Assembly: GCA_021904315.1 (NCBI GenBank)
Contig: CM038919.1
Location: 14,873,666-14,937,665 of the forward strand
Reading direction: 5' to 3'
From: Sphagnum magellanicum
Lineage: Eukaryota; Streptophyta; Sphagnopsida; Sphagnales; Sphagnaceae
DNA: 64,000 nt
The position numbers and the translations under genes were made by a program. Numbering within the stretch: position 1 is the stretch's first letter; each line of letters begins with the position of its first letter. Below, in pieces: positions 48,841 through 61,571 of the stretch. The notes beneath the pieces were generated by a model that saw only the letters and a program-made list of their open reading frames with translations, did not search any database and was not told the DNA's origin.

Positions 48841-50458
48841 CTTGTTAGATAATGTGTCAGGTCAACTTTGGTATCTCTTATGCATATATCAGAGTCTAGG
48901 GAGACAGATTATGTCATTTTCTTGATCATATTATGTAACATAATCTTTGGGTAATGATCATTGATCATACAATCATAATCTTCCCAAAATCTGTATGTTT
49001 AAATTGAATTTCTAAAAGAATATTTGAATCTGTCACCCTAGACCTTCATGTCATGGAATGACCTTGGCCCATTATCGTGTTCAATGCATCCCCCTAGCTC
49101 AGGCTCACCTAGTGCCTTACCCAAAATCTCCAAAATAGCACCTCATGTTTTATCCCATATTATCTGGCTGTGGTTCAATTTCCATGTTAATTTGTAAAGA
49201 GTGGTGAGCCAAATGGAAGTGTAACAAAGCATGCTTCTATTTTGGGGAGGGAAGCATATCTAGGCTTCTATGTTGGGGAGTACCCATGTTCCAAAAATAT
49301 TGGTGATGGGCCAATCAAATGACTCCTTTTTGAAAAATAAAATAAAAATGAAAGCATGAATAAGTACCCCAAACTTTTAATATACACCCATAGTTCATGC
49401 CCCTGCAGGCTAGGCCAAAACTTGCAAAAACATTCTTGCAACAAATGAGGTGAGGCAGCATGCACCCACAAGGCCTAGGATTTTTTTTCTTTTGGGGTAG
49501 GGTGTGGGTGTTGGATTTTTTTGTTCCCAATGTGTTCCCTAACCTGTTCCCAGTAACTCCTCATTTTACACCATATCCTTTGCCCAAAGTTCTACTCTTG
49601 TAACTATGTAACCAGCCCCAAAGGATGAGGGTTGCACCATATATTTTGGGACTGTCCACTTCAATTTTTTTTTTTGTGATCAGCCCATCACATAAGGAAA
49701 ACATAAAAAAACAAACACAAGTAATTAATATGAATCACCATTTAGGTATATAAGTATATGGGAAGGGCTTACTCCCCCGTGCCTCCCCTAATTTGAGGGT
49801 AGGAACTGGAGGGTGTTGGGTTCGAGACGACCACTTTCAGGGAGGCTAGTGGGAGCATGCCTCCCCACTGTGTAAAGGTTTTTATTCAAATGGTGGAAGG
49901 TCTGAATGTGGTCAGTGGAAGGGTCCTTCAACTGTTGAACTTATCTTCTGTGCGTGGACGTGCTTTCAAATACAAAGAAAACAACCTTGGAGTACTTTAT
50001 GGGACAGCTATAAGTTGTCTTGGTACACTACTGAACTGAAATTCTTGGAAAGGAAATCATTAGGCCTTCCCGTTATCATTTGAATTTATAATATATAGTC
50101 AGAATCTACGGGCGCGATGAAGCAACTGGCTCTGACTAAATTGGCCGTAAAGCATACGTTAATCAATTACCAATGTCACTGCATATTTCTTTCTCATGAT
50201 GACGACCTCCCAACAACTCACTTCTGCCATTCATTCGTGGCTGCTTTCACAATCGTACCTATTATTCCCTGACAAATAAATTATTAAAATTATTATGGTG
50301 GTGGAAGAATTTATTCTTGGCGTAGACGGAAATTGGAAGTTTTGGGAATCGGCGAGGTCGGGCAGTCTGCGGGTCAAAACAAAATGGCATTCGCGTGTCG
50401 GCTCACAAACGCTCGTCTTTGTGTTCGACAAATCGAAAACGCGACAGACTCCAGATTC
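48841..50458. repeat. Duplicated 5' flank of peptide gene copy 3
   Basis: Counterpart of 5870-7452. It keeps the inverted repeat AGATTATGT...ACATAATCT, the GTGGGAGCA block and a highly similar last 150 bp. Differences are small insertions and substitutions. Confidence 0.7.
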
Positions 50459-50466
50459 CTATGAAA
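50459..50466 (+). promoter_or_regulatory. Decayed TATA box of peptide copy 3
   Basis: The site reads CTATGAAA, against CTATAAAA at 7453 in copy 2, within otherwise well-conserved sequence. One A-to-G change in the core TATA would weaken the promoter, in keeping with the damaged reading frame downstream. Confidence 0.6.
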
Positions 50467-50837
50467 TCCCGCTAGTTCACACTGAACTGCATAATGCCCC
50501 ATTGTCCTCCACACCCAGATTCTTTAAGTTGCAAAGATCGATCCATATCCATCACATCTCAATTTAGCTCGCAGGACGCAATTAGTGATAGGTCAAGGCT
50601 GGGTGATAAATCATCTCACCCATTAGACACACCTTCGATTGGTTGAACCAGCCAAGCCACCATAGAGCTACAACAACTGTCTCTAAACCTCTCTCTTTGA
50701 CCAATGTTTCTGGCAGCTCAGATCACTCGACCATCACCAGTGTTTTCCTGGTTGCAAATCCAGCTCTTCACTCACAACTCGATTGTTCCAATTAGGTAGC
50801 AGCCTATATCCTCAATATCATACTAGCAATAATCAGC

Positions 50838-51295
50838 ATGGTGCTGATAGTAATTGTTGCTTTGCTGATCGTGGCATTTTTGGACGGAACACAACTGCAG
50901 GTCGCCACTGCGGTCAGATTACGTGAACCTGAAAGCGTCGATCCTCACTCACGCCTTTCTAATCCCAGGAGACCATAGTCAGCAGAGGAGTTGCCAGTAG
51001 CGCAGGTAAATAATACTATGGATGTCCAAGCACCAGCTACCATCATTATGGTTACTTTTGACTCACGAAGTGAAGGCGTTCCTCCTAATCATGAAAATCT
51101 TTGGAGCTTTGAGCTTGAACTTCTTCCTGGCAATTACGAAAACCTTCCGATCTTTGAAGACGCGCCCCCTGCCGGTACCGTTGGAGAAAGAAAATCGGCT
51201 TGAACTCTTTGAATGTACACCGACGTGGTCTCGGGACAAGGGATAGAACAAGTCCTGTACAGGAACCACCAAGCGGTAACGGTGGTGGTGATTAG
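50838..51295 (+). pseudogene. Broken third copy of the secreted peptide-precursor gene
   Basis: Begins MVLIVIVALLIVAFLDG, the same signal peptide as copies 1 and 2. An E codon (GAG) has become TAG at the NPRRP-stop point, about residue 47. The frame then continues with the VNNTMDVQ region and both 15-residue repeats (EGVPPNHENLWSFEL, then LPGNYENLPIFED). A one-base deletion near 51190 shifts the frame, and in the shifted frame the end reads TSPVQEPPSGNGGGD before TAG at 51293-51295. The terminal His-Asn of the other copies is lost (Asp). Two independent disabling changes plus a weakened TATA box indicate a pseudogene. A short product from an internal ATG is unlikely, since it would lack the signal peptide. 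Confidence 0.85.
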
Positions 51296-51560
51296 GCGTT
51301 TCTAGTTTCTACCACACCATCAGCAGGCTCTAGTGAATGATCAAATCCTCAATGGGATTATGTAACCCAGCACGTACCCGCCAGTGCACCATCCGTTGGA
51401 AACCAGTTATGACTGATGGTTCATCAATAACTCAATTGCACCATTGAAGGTTCCACTATCCTGTAAACTCCTAGTATTTCCACTTCACAATTTACCTCTA
51501 GATGCCTGCCTATGTAAGTTGGTAAGTAGGTGATCATTGGGTAGGTATTTGCTTTTGTTA
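51296..51560. repeat. Duplicated 3' flank of copy 3
   Basis: Matches 664-890 and 8302-8530 (CAGTGCACCATCC block, TTACCTCTAGATGCC, then a GTAAGTAGG tract). Homology to the other copies stops near 51550. Confidence 0.75.
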
Positions 51561-53400
51561 TGGGCAAAAATTTGCCAGTTCTGAACATCTTGGGGTCAAA
51601 TGAGTTGTGGCAATTACATATTGTGCAATAAAAGGGAGCACATAAAAATCCATTGTCTTGGCCAACATGGCTAGGATATGTTCTTGCACAAGCTGGTTAA
51701 CTAGTATGAGAGGGAAAGTTCACCTGTTCACATTGCTGCATTACAAGATATTGCAATTGAGGACTTTCATCAATATGGACATTGGCGTGTACCTTTTGGC
51801 AATGGGCGAGATTAGGTCCTCAATGAATTGGAGATAAATTATCATTACTTTTGTAAGGAATCTTGCTAGAAAAGAAAAGAAATACAATAATGGGTAAAAA
51901 CACAATCCAAAGAGCCATTAAAGTGAGTGGACACTTTTTTAATTGCATTTTTTAATGTTTCAAAAATCACAAGGGAAATATAATAGTTTGGAATGTCATA
52001 ATAATTTTTGGAATATTTTTTACTAATTGAAAAGTTTACATTTTAAAAGCTTGATAGAAATCAAAAATGTTTTTGCATGTTCATTTAGCATTCAAACCTC
52101 AAGAACGGACAATCTTTGTTTTTTCTAAACATTTTTTTTTTTAATACCAAATGTGCATCATTTCTTTTTCAAATTGGAGAGAATTTTAAGATTAATCATT
52201 AGAATGGCAAAAGGAGTTGAACTAATGAAAATTGTTTTTATAACACATTTGAGCACATTTGGTTCAAAAGTGCTTTTGACTTTGAAAATTATGGATTTTG
52301 AAAATGTGGCTTTGACAAAAGTTGTTCATATTTATGTGATAGAAGGCATGAATATATAATACATATGATATAATATAAAATCAATTAGTCAAAATGTATT
52401 TATATCTAACATGCAATGTTATATTGGGCATCCAAACTACAAAATTTAAAGTTGTAAACCAACACAAAAGTGACATGTGTGATATTATTAGTCCTTGGAA
52501 AAGGACTTTTACTTTGATGCCCATGGTTCCTTTGACTATGTTCTCATGTAGTAGGTGGCAATACCATCATTTTCCTTTTCTTCCCTTCTTACTGATCAAC
52601 TACAACTTCATTTAAAATTTTCTTATGTTTTTTATGTTGAACTAAACTAACATCATGTTCATTAATGCAATGGGTTTTTTCATAGTTGTGATGTCATGTG
52701 CAAAAGTATGAAAAAATACCTTTTTTGAAACTTTGTTGTGTTATTAAATGAAGATTCATTGAGTGGCACATGGTGCACCTTATGTTTTAAGAGGTTTGGA
52801 TGTGGACACCCGTTGTTGGGTTGTTCAATACACAAAATGTTCAAGTAGATGAAATTTGATTGGGAAGTTTTAAAACCTTTTATTTTTCTGCAATTCCAAC
52901 AATTGTACCTTCATAATTATATAATCAAATTGTTTAATAATAAGTTCATCAATCACTATTTTTGTGATTTGAGGACCATCCATGGTGTTTGTAGGTTGTT
53001 GGAGCTACACAATATCACTTGTCACCCTTATAATTATTAATTACACCACCTTTGGGTTATGCACTTTAATTGGAGTCAAAGCATTTGAAAGCAATTTTTT
53101 TTTCATGTTTTAATGTCAAAAATCGTATTAATGAACATTACAATTCATTCAAAAAAAATCATTAGGCATTATAACCAATGTTTTTAATTATCACAAAGAT
53201 TCTTATTTTTGGGGAAATTTTTTAAGCATGACATATTTTTGGGAAAGTTCTTTAATCATATATTTATATAACAATGGGTCCATTTACGATTGGGGTACTG
53301 GGGTTGTCAAAATTGACATGACGTGATTATTTTGTGTTGAGCCTCATGTTGGGATCCAACTTGACACATTTGTCATGTTTGACAAAATGAACTTAAGAAA
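51561..53400. other. AT-rich DNA, no gene seen
   Basis: Short chance frames only (up to 73 codons). No transposon ends recognised. Confidence 0.5.
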
Positions 53401-55680
53401 ATATTTATTAACACTCGAGCAACCCCCATTACAAATGGCTACTAAGACCTTTTGGTTGCCACAAAAGAGGGGGGGAGGGGGCGCTTTCCGAAAACATATG
53501 ACACACCCCTTTTCCTAGTGATTAAAACAATTTAGTCACCTTTCGACACACCCCCACCATTGGATGATGATTGAAATTTTTCTATTGCCCAAGAGGGCAT
53601 GGTGGGGGATGATGCGCCCCCTTTTTTGGCAATTGAAAAATTTCAATCACCATCCGTCATACCCCACCTTCAGATGACAACCAAGAGGGGTGGGGCATGT
53701 GCTATCATGTTGGGAATTTTTTTTTCATCCCTTGTTTTCCCTTTTGGGCGATCAAAGAATTTTGGTTGTCATTCGGTAATTAATGTGGTGTGTTAGATGG
53801 TGATTGAAATTCTTTGGTCACCATCCGACAGTGGGAGTATGTCAAATTGTGAACAAATCTTGTCGATTGCCAATCAATACCATTGTCCGATGGCAACCAA
53901 ATTTTTTTGGTCGCCCAAAAAAACATGGGGGGGAAGGACAGGAAATGGCAATAAGAACAAGGTGAGGAAATAAAAAATGGAAAAAAAAGAATAAAAGGTA
54001 ATAAGAACAAGGGGAAAATATTGGTAAGACTAAGCGAAAGGAGAAAAGAAAGGGTAACACAGAAGAAAGAGGGAAAATGGCAGGAGTGAAAACAAAAGAA
54101 GGGGAAAGAAAACACAAGGCAAAAATGAAAGGAAAAGGAAACCAAAACCAAAAAGGGGGTTAACCAAAGAAGAATTCTAAAAACATAAGGGGGGATGAAA
54201 GAAAAAAAGATAAAAGGTGGGGGCGTACAAAGAAAAGGAAAAAATCAAAAGGGGAATGGGGATGAAAGAAGCAAAAAAACAAGTAAAATAGGGAAGGTGA
54301 AAAATCAAAGAACAAGGAAAACAAAACCCAAATGGTGGAGAAGGAAGAAAAAAACAAAAGGAGGGGTTTTCACTAGATAGCAACTAAATTCATTCGCCCT
54401 GGTCAAATTTGCTTAGCCCCATCAGATGGTGATTGAAATGGATTCAGTCGCCACCATATTTAATTACCACCGTTGGATGGCAATAAAATGGATTTGGTCG
54501 TTGCCATCAAATTTGGTTGCCATTGTCAGATGGACATGCAAAAACGGGGAATATGACAAACCCCCTTTTGCTTGTTTTAGTCACACACAAGGATGGGCAA
54601 CTTTCAAAAATTTGGTTGCCATCAAACCATCACAATTTCTTGAATGGCGATTGAAATTTTTCAATTGCCAAAAAAAGGGGCATGCCACATGTTGTTGAAA
54701 ACCTCTTTACAAGAGCTTTACAAAAACTTTTTGTGGCACCCCTTTTGTGGCAATTGAAAAAATTTGGTTGCCATCCAAAAAATAGTGATGATAAGATGGG
54801 GACTAAAAATTTTCAATCACCACACCTTGTCCCATTTCAATTGCCACAAGGATGGGTGACTAAAAAATTTGGTTGGCCTTTTTTGTGGCAACCAAAGAAT
54901 TTCAATCACCATTCGACACACCCACACACCGTCAGATGGCAAACGAAATTTGTTGGTCACTGAGGAGGGAAAGCGGGGCATGAATTTTTTTTCCCCAAAA
55001 TGATAGCATAGGCGGGGACCCCTTTTGGTTACCATTCGACAATAGGGGTGGGTTAAATGGTGATTGAAATTTTTTGGTTACTAAAAGGGGGTGGCACATG
55101 TACCCCCATCATCAAACGGTGACTAAATAATTTTGGTCGCCATCTGACACACCCACACCATTAGATGGCAATTGAAATTTTTTGGTTGATATCCTACACA
55201 TCCACACCATTTGATGGTGATCGAAATTTTTCAGCCGCCCAAGAAAGAAGGTGAAGGTTGAATTTTTTTATTTTTCCAAAATGATAACACAGGCTCACAC
55301 CCTTTTTGAGAATTGAAAAATTTTGGTTACCATCCAATGGTGGGGGTATATTGAATGGTGATTGAAAAAATTTGGCCGCCATCCAACAAACCACCATTGT
55401 CCGATGGTGACTAACAAAGGCTTTCCAAAAACATATGACATGCCCCCCTTTTGTGGTGACTAATTTTTTTTCAATTGATGTAGCATTGGCAACTGAAAAA
55501 ATTCAGTTTTTTTAGTTTCCACAAGGTATGGCAATCAAAATTTTTTCAATTGCCATAAGGTAGGATGACCAAATTCTTTTAGCCACCACATGGTTTATGG
55601 TGACCCAAATGGGTCTAGTTTCGGTTGCCCATAAACCTACCACGGGCAACTTAAGAATGTTTTTGAACTAGGTTGACTCT
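53401..55680. repeat. Degenerate satellite-like region, 2.3 kb
   Basis: Variants of GATGGTGATTGAAATTTTT, TTTGGTTGCCATCC and CCGACACACCCACACCATT recur dozens of times on both strands, in units of very roughly 50-60 bp with much drift. A purine-rich block (53925-54370) interrupts it and produces long Phe/Ser-rich antisense frames. No gene. Confidence 0.75.
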
Positions 55681-55716
55681 ATATTGACGTGATGTAAAGG
55701 TGCATTTGTGTCCAGA

Positions 55717-55743
55717 TGCATCCATCACATTGTGATGGATGCA
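55717..55743. repeat. Perfect 13-bp inverted repeat beside MITE copy B
   Basis: TGCATCCATCACA, one T, then its exact reverse complement. Flanking bases extend the pairing imperfectly (GCATTTGTG and CACAAACG). It lies 22 bp outside the MITE boundary. Confidence 0.85.
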
Positions 55744-55765
55744 CAAACGTGGTGACAACCCTATG

Positions 55766-56495
55766 GGGTACTAAAAAGAAGTGTTTATTTTTTTAAAGAA
55801 TTCAAAGGACAACTTTGGATTTTTTTAATATTACATTATTATAGTTATAGTGGATTGTTGTATGCCAATAGATAAAATGATGTCTTATTAAATTAATAAA
55901 AATATTTAAAAATAATTTTGATACTATGTAAATGTCATCTTGAGTTCTATAAATAATTATATCAAGTGTTTAACATCATTATATTTTTAAAGGAATCAAA
56001 AGGAACGCATAAAATCATACAATTGATTTCAAAAAAATTGTACAACAAAAATATGCCCCCTTCTATGAAAGTACATGTTCATTGGATGAACTAGATGAAA
56101 AATCAAATCATACAAAATCTTGAAATTTTGAAAGAAAGGGATGTAAGGCAAAGGATTCATTTTTTAAACCATTTGACAAAAAAATTATGTTCAATGGGTT
56201 TAGAATGTCTAGCTTTAGGTGTAGGTCATAGGTATAGGAAATCATCTTGCCAAAAAACATGTTTAGTGTCCATTGAAACTCATTTTGGGATTTTGTGGGA
56301 TTTTCTACGTTTTTAGCTATAAACCAAAATATTCATACACAATTATGTATGAATGTGAAAACTCACCACTATCACATGAATTATTTTAAATTGGACTAAT
56401 CATTTTTTCTCATTGAAATTTGTTTCAAGTAAATGTTATTTGCAAAAAGTAATCCCACAAAAGCCTTGGAGTCCTTTTTCCTTTTTTTAGTACCC
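55766..56495 (-). mobile_element. MITE of about 730 bp, copy B (inverted)
   Basis: Bounded by GGGTACTAAAAAGAAG on the left and the complement of GGGTACTAAAAAAAGG on the right. Full-length match to the reverse complement of 46152-46880, with lengths of 730 and 729 bp. Non-coding. Confidence 0.75.
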
Positions 56496-56955
56496 TAATC
56501 GTGAATGGACCCCAATACATTGCAACATCATTTTGAGTCAAATTTGATTTTGTTTCAACTTTAGAGTGGAGTGTTTTTATGATATTTTTGGAATATTATT
56601 TCAAAATAAGGAATGATCTGAGCAAACCCATGTCTAAAACTCTTATTATCTTACTTGCACCCCTTTTCCCTTTCCCCATTAAACTTTTGACAAATCATAT
56701 CATGGTGCATGATAAATTCTATGCCTATGGATTCATAATAACCTCAATAATAAACATTGAATATTTCCAAATGTACATAGATCCATTTTGAAACATGGAA
56801 ACAAAAAATATTATTTTCTATTTAAAAAAATTTATTCAATTGCACCAAGGTTTAATAATTAAGGAAAAGGTTTCAATAAAAACCCAAATTACAGCAACAA
56901 TAAGACAAGGACACACCGCATAAAATACAAAAATACAAGTTTACATTGCTTTCAA

Positions 56956-57027
56956 GCTTGTATCCTTGTATCCTTGCACCATAAGCTTATATTGCAATGT
57001 ATGGTGCAAGGATACAAGGACACAAGC
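56956..57027. repeat. Hairpin with 27-bp arms
   Basis: The left arm ends TATCCTTGCACCAT; the right arm begins ATGGTGCAAGGATA. The 27-bp arms differ at one position, with an 18-base loop. The size and near-perfect stem suit a young microRNA-type or siRNA-type foldback, but no expression evidence exists here. Confidence 0.85.
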
Positions 57028-57162
57028 CACCAAATAAGTAGAACCTTTACAACCCACAAAGACATATTAACTAAAAAATCGTCAATTGCAAAAATTTTGA
57101 CATGAAATTTAAAATGGAAATGAAAAGAGATTGTAGCATAAAAACATTTAAGATAAAATAAA

Positions 57163-57949
57163 TATGGGTGAAAGCACACTACAAGGGGGCCAAAATTATT
57201 GTCACATTGTATTGTTTTTAGGGGCCCCTTGTTTGAACTTCAACCATGTCCTTATTATGAAGGATTTTCACAATGTTTTTGCATACTATGGTAGGTCAAA
57301 ACCCAAATAAGTCAAATTCCAAAAAAACTACACTTTTAAATTTAATATGATGTGATGTTAGAGTATATATGTGCCAAAATAACATATGTCATAATGCACT
57401 AAAAAATGCAAATATATATTTAAAATAATTAAAATAATTTTTAATCTTCATGAAATTCGTAGTACTAAACATTGTGGTTCCATATGATTAGAGTAAGTTT
57501 ATGAGCCATGTGAAAAGTTTGATAATTATCATATCACAAATGGGTGTTTTTGGGGGGTGATGACCATAAGTATGTGGTAAATTAACATTTTCACAAACTA
57601 TCACTTTCAAATGGAAAATGACAAGATATGTGAAGTGGGTCATTTTTATTTAATTTCATTTTGAGATTTTTTTGATTAAATAATTCAAACTCAAACCTAG
57701 TGCAATCCCAAAAACAAAAATAGGGTTTATTATACTGCATATACCAAAAATATACCCATTATTCCTTGAATATAATTTTTTTTCAAATAATATTAAATAT
57801 CATTAACTTTGTGAGAATAAAAATATCAAACCCAAAAACCAAAAGTGAAACCCAAAATTAAATGCAACACATTTTGCAAAAATATACATTACATACATGT
57901 CGTGAAAGTGCCCAAAATGGCCGCCTTGTAGTGTGTTTTCACCCACATA
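57163..57949. mobile_element. MITE of about 790 bp with 35-bp terminal inverted repeats
   Basis: The left end contains GGGTGAAAGCACACTACAAG; the right end reverse-complements to GGGTGAAAACACACTACAAG. The repeats continue into GGGGGCC and GGCGGCC. The CACTACAAG core is CACTA-like, but the repeat extends about 12 bp outside it, so the superfamily is unclear. No clear target duplication; no transposase. Confidence 0.65.
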
Positions 57950-59714
57950 TGAAGGTTACAATTGAGGTTTGAGTGACAAAGAAGGGTAAAACTTATAGAA
58001 CATTAAAAAAGAAAACAATATTGACAAATTGAAGGGTCTTAGTTTGCTTGAATGTATAGAAAATATTATCCCACGTAGTTTTTTATGTGATTTTTCGAAC
58101 AAAATACCATATAATGCAATGCTAGGTTTTCTTATTGAAAATTTGAAATTACAATAATGTAATATGGAACAAAAACATCACAAAAATGTTGAGATATATC
58201 CATAGTTATAATATAAATGGTATTTTGGTAATATTGTAAAAACATCAAATTTATGTCTTGTAGCATAAATACCTCATACATGTATGGAATTGTTATGTTT
58301 AAAATTATTTGTTTTAAGGAAAAATTGGTGTAGTCTTCATCAATATCCATTAGATGCATCTTTTCACCAATTTTTAGGCCCAACCATTAACAATGACTAT
58401 GTAAACTTGTGTATTTGGATGTTTTTAAAACTATTGAAAATTGTCCCACATAGGAAAATACCTTATCTTATTAAAAAATGGTATGAAACCAATTTTGAAA
58501 GTGCTAACAAGGAAGTACACTAGTGCCACCTATATTTTATGTTTGAAATTAATCCTCTTAAAATCATAGTCATATGGTTTATAAAGGGGTCCCATATGAC
58601 TTCTTTTCATAAAATACTAATAATTTTCATATATTTGAACCCAAAGTTTGTACAATAATGCTACATGTCATATGGTTTGAATGTTTGAAGATCTTGACAC
58701 ATAGAAAATTGTGCAATTCACATCTTTAAATGAGAAGGTTGGTGGAAATGTGTAAGTTTTTTGGAAATTTGAAAATACTAAAAGGATACAATACCATATT
58801 ATAAAAACATTTACACTCTAGCAAATTGAAACCCATAAGCACAACAACATTGTAAGTTGCACATTTCTAAAAGAAAACATTGCTTGAGTTAAGGGTTTAA
58901 CAATTTATTGTAGTTCATAATGATCACTATAGTTAATGAAAAACTTGCATATTTCAAGTACAATAGGGTGTACAATTGATATTAGGGTGGCAAGGCTCAA
59001 TTGGCTCCTTCGTATATATATTAAGCTTGATATTTGAACTTCTATAAGAGATTAGTATTTCCCAATTTTTTCCAACCACTTTACTAAGCCAACATGGTAT
59101 TAAGCTAGGTATCTCCACAACTAATACCAACTTAATTTAATATCCAATACCAATATTGATACCATTGTTGAAAATAGTTACAAACCTATATACCAAATTG
59201 ACATTGGTCCATGGGTGGGTAAATCTATTACCATGATATACTCGTAGGTATATAATAAAATAAATATATACCCTAGTACTTGATTTGTAAATGTTTTTGT
59301 TTACCTTTTTAATTACCATACCTAGTTGGTAAATATTTCAAATTACTCTCTTTATTCTACCTAGCTCGTATATACTTGAAGTTTACCTTTACAAGTTTGG
59401 GGGAAGTAAATTGTCTTAACAAAGGTGTAAATAGATGGTAATATTATGTGCTAAAAACACTGTATAACATAGATCCATGGCCATATTTTGCCATGCATGT
59501 GGCTATAGTGGATTTTTTTTCACTTATGATGACTAACTATTGAATATATATATTTTTAGTATTTTATTTGTATCCATAATTTATTCAATTATTTGATTTG
59601 ATTGTATTTTGTTAATTTTTATAAGATGCTTGAAATTTCATGTGTTCATTCAATTGCATTTTTTTTCTTCGTTTAAAAATGTGCCATACTAATGTGAATA
59701 GTTTTTAATCCTAT
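57950..59714. other. AT-rich DNA, no gene seen
   Basis: No gene, tandem array or transposon terminus recognised. Some short frames of 60-83 codons are chance. Confidence 0.5.
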
Positions 59715-61571
59715 AGTTACCCACTTACAATAGATGAAGTACCTGCACATTTAAATGTGCAAGATTTGAAAATTATAAGGTGGGCACTACAAGAAGATGT
59801 GCCAACATTGGTATAGGCATTTAGGTAGAGTGTTAAGCTACCATAGATGTCATTTCCATAGGAGAGACATATGAGGGAACAAAGGCAAAAGGTCAAGAAA
59901 GAACATGATACCAGGTTTCCAAAGGTTGAAAAGCATCCATTGATGGATGAGGACATATATGAAAATTGGATGGACAGTGCAGGAAATCCACAACATTTGT
60001 AACAACAACAACAATAACATACACAAGGAGGTCTATAGGCTAGTGGACTATAGACAAAGAGGATGGAAACACAACCTCCTTTAGAAGTATTTAAACCACT
60101 AGAACTTCTTGTACCAACTAGTAGACAAGGATTTGCAAAAGGACAACCATTTGAGTTTGGCCTAGGGAATGGAATAGTACATGAGTTAGGATCTTTTGGA
60201 GAGGAATCCAAAAATCGTACAACACACACAAGTACACCAAAATCTATGGAAGAGGTAGCTGTAGAGGTGATGCAGTTGATAAAATAGTTAAATTGTTGCA
60301 AACCATGGTTATTGTGATTTTGAATATGGGGAATTTGTATTTGGAGGTGAGTAGTTTGAAGAACAGATTAGCCACAGAAATTAAGGAGAAAGCAGTATTA
60401 CACGTGGAATTGGACAAGGAGAATGATTTTCAAAAGGAATATAAACGCAATATAGAAATATGGAAGAAGAATAGGACAAACAATGAATAAAAGATCAAAA
60501 CGCTCATACAAAAAATGAAGGACGAGAATGAGGAGCTCAAATCAAAGATAGGGTTGATGAAATCATAGGCTAGGCTAAAGAATTAAAAGAATTAAAGAAG
60601 ATGATAGAAGCCTACGAAACTAAAGAGAAAAAAATGGACAAAAACATTATTCCATTACAAATAGCAATAGGAGGCCTTGAGTAATCAAGTGGAAGCATTG
60701 ACTAAAGAGAAGAAGAAGAAGGAAAATGTACTAACATACCTGGAATTGATTAATTTGAAGAATGTTTCTCTGCTTAATTTTGAAAAACTTAGAAGAAAAA
60801 TAGCAAAGGCAGAGATATGGAAATTGGTGGAGGCAAATAAGGAGCATCAAAGGAATCTATAGTAGCTGTAGGCATAGTTGGAGACTACAAATGAAAAGAA
60901 GAAGAGTTTGGAACCAATTGGTATGAAAAAAAGGTTGGAGGATTATGAATAATGTTGCAATATTACATTCTAATGAGAACAAAGAACAAAATGAAGGATT
61001 TTGACGCAGAGTTTGAGGAGTGCTGGGAGGTTGTAGGGGAATGCTTTGCAAAGGAGTCAAAAAAAATCTTGCCCAACATAGAGTTGGTGAAAGGAGCTTA
61101 AGTATAAGTTGGAAATATATGAGAAATTTTTTTTAGATTTTTTCTGTGGAAGTCCAACAAGTATAGAAACATCAGGCCAAGATGAAGAGGATGAAACAAG
61201 GCTTAGTGGGATAGCTCAGGAGGAGGAAATGTAGAATGAAAAACCATAAGTACTTATGGAGGGAGTCAAGAAGAGAAAGAACCATAGATAGTTCCAGAAC
61301 AATAATAGATGAAAACCACTCCAACAACAGAAGCATAATAGGGTCAGGAATGTAGCCACTAAAAGTGGAAGCATAGAGTAAGTTAATGGAGGAGGAGGTC
61401 AGAACTACAAATTGAAAGGTAGGTACAAAACCCTTGGTTGCTATACAAATTAAGATTGCAAAAACTGTAGTTGGGCAACCAGAAGCTTAGAAAGTTGCTC
61501 AATGATTTCATTTCATTTTTTGTTATTTTACAAGGATTTTAAGGATGGAATCTAGAGTACAGAAGGGGTAA
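59715..61571 (+). pseudogene. Second copy of the gypsy extra-ORF region
   Basis: Homologous to about 32890-34785. Readable parts include 60063-60287 (METQPPLEVFKPLELLVPTS, with GQPFEFGLG), 60293-60490 and 60677-60862 (Lys/Glu-rich, coiled-coil-like, VEALTKEKKKKENVL), followed by a KKRLEDYE-like remnant near 60930. Frames are broken by stops and shifts, but less so than in the first copy. The 5' part of the element including integrase is missing. A perfect 18-bp palindrome (TGCACATTTAAATGTGCA) lies at 59744-59761 near the truncation point. Large minus-strand frames here are shadows of this region. Confidence 0.7.

Noticed and set aside
49795-49825. tRNA-like B box (GGTTCGAGAC), perhaps a SINE or tRNA
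   Set aside because: No cloverleaf can be drawn, no A box at the right distance, and the stretch is part of the duplicated peptide-gene flank.
53780-54151. Phe/Ser-rich 123-codon minus-strand frame
   Set aside because: It comes from the purine-rich block in the degenerate satellite; low complexity only.
59717-60301. 194-codon minus-strand frame, the longest in the window
   Set aside because: It runs antisense to the gypsy accessory region, whose plus-strand protein pieces recur at 33221-33469; it has no features of its own.
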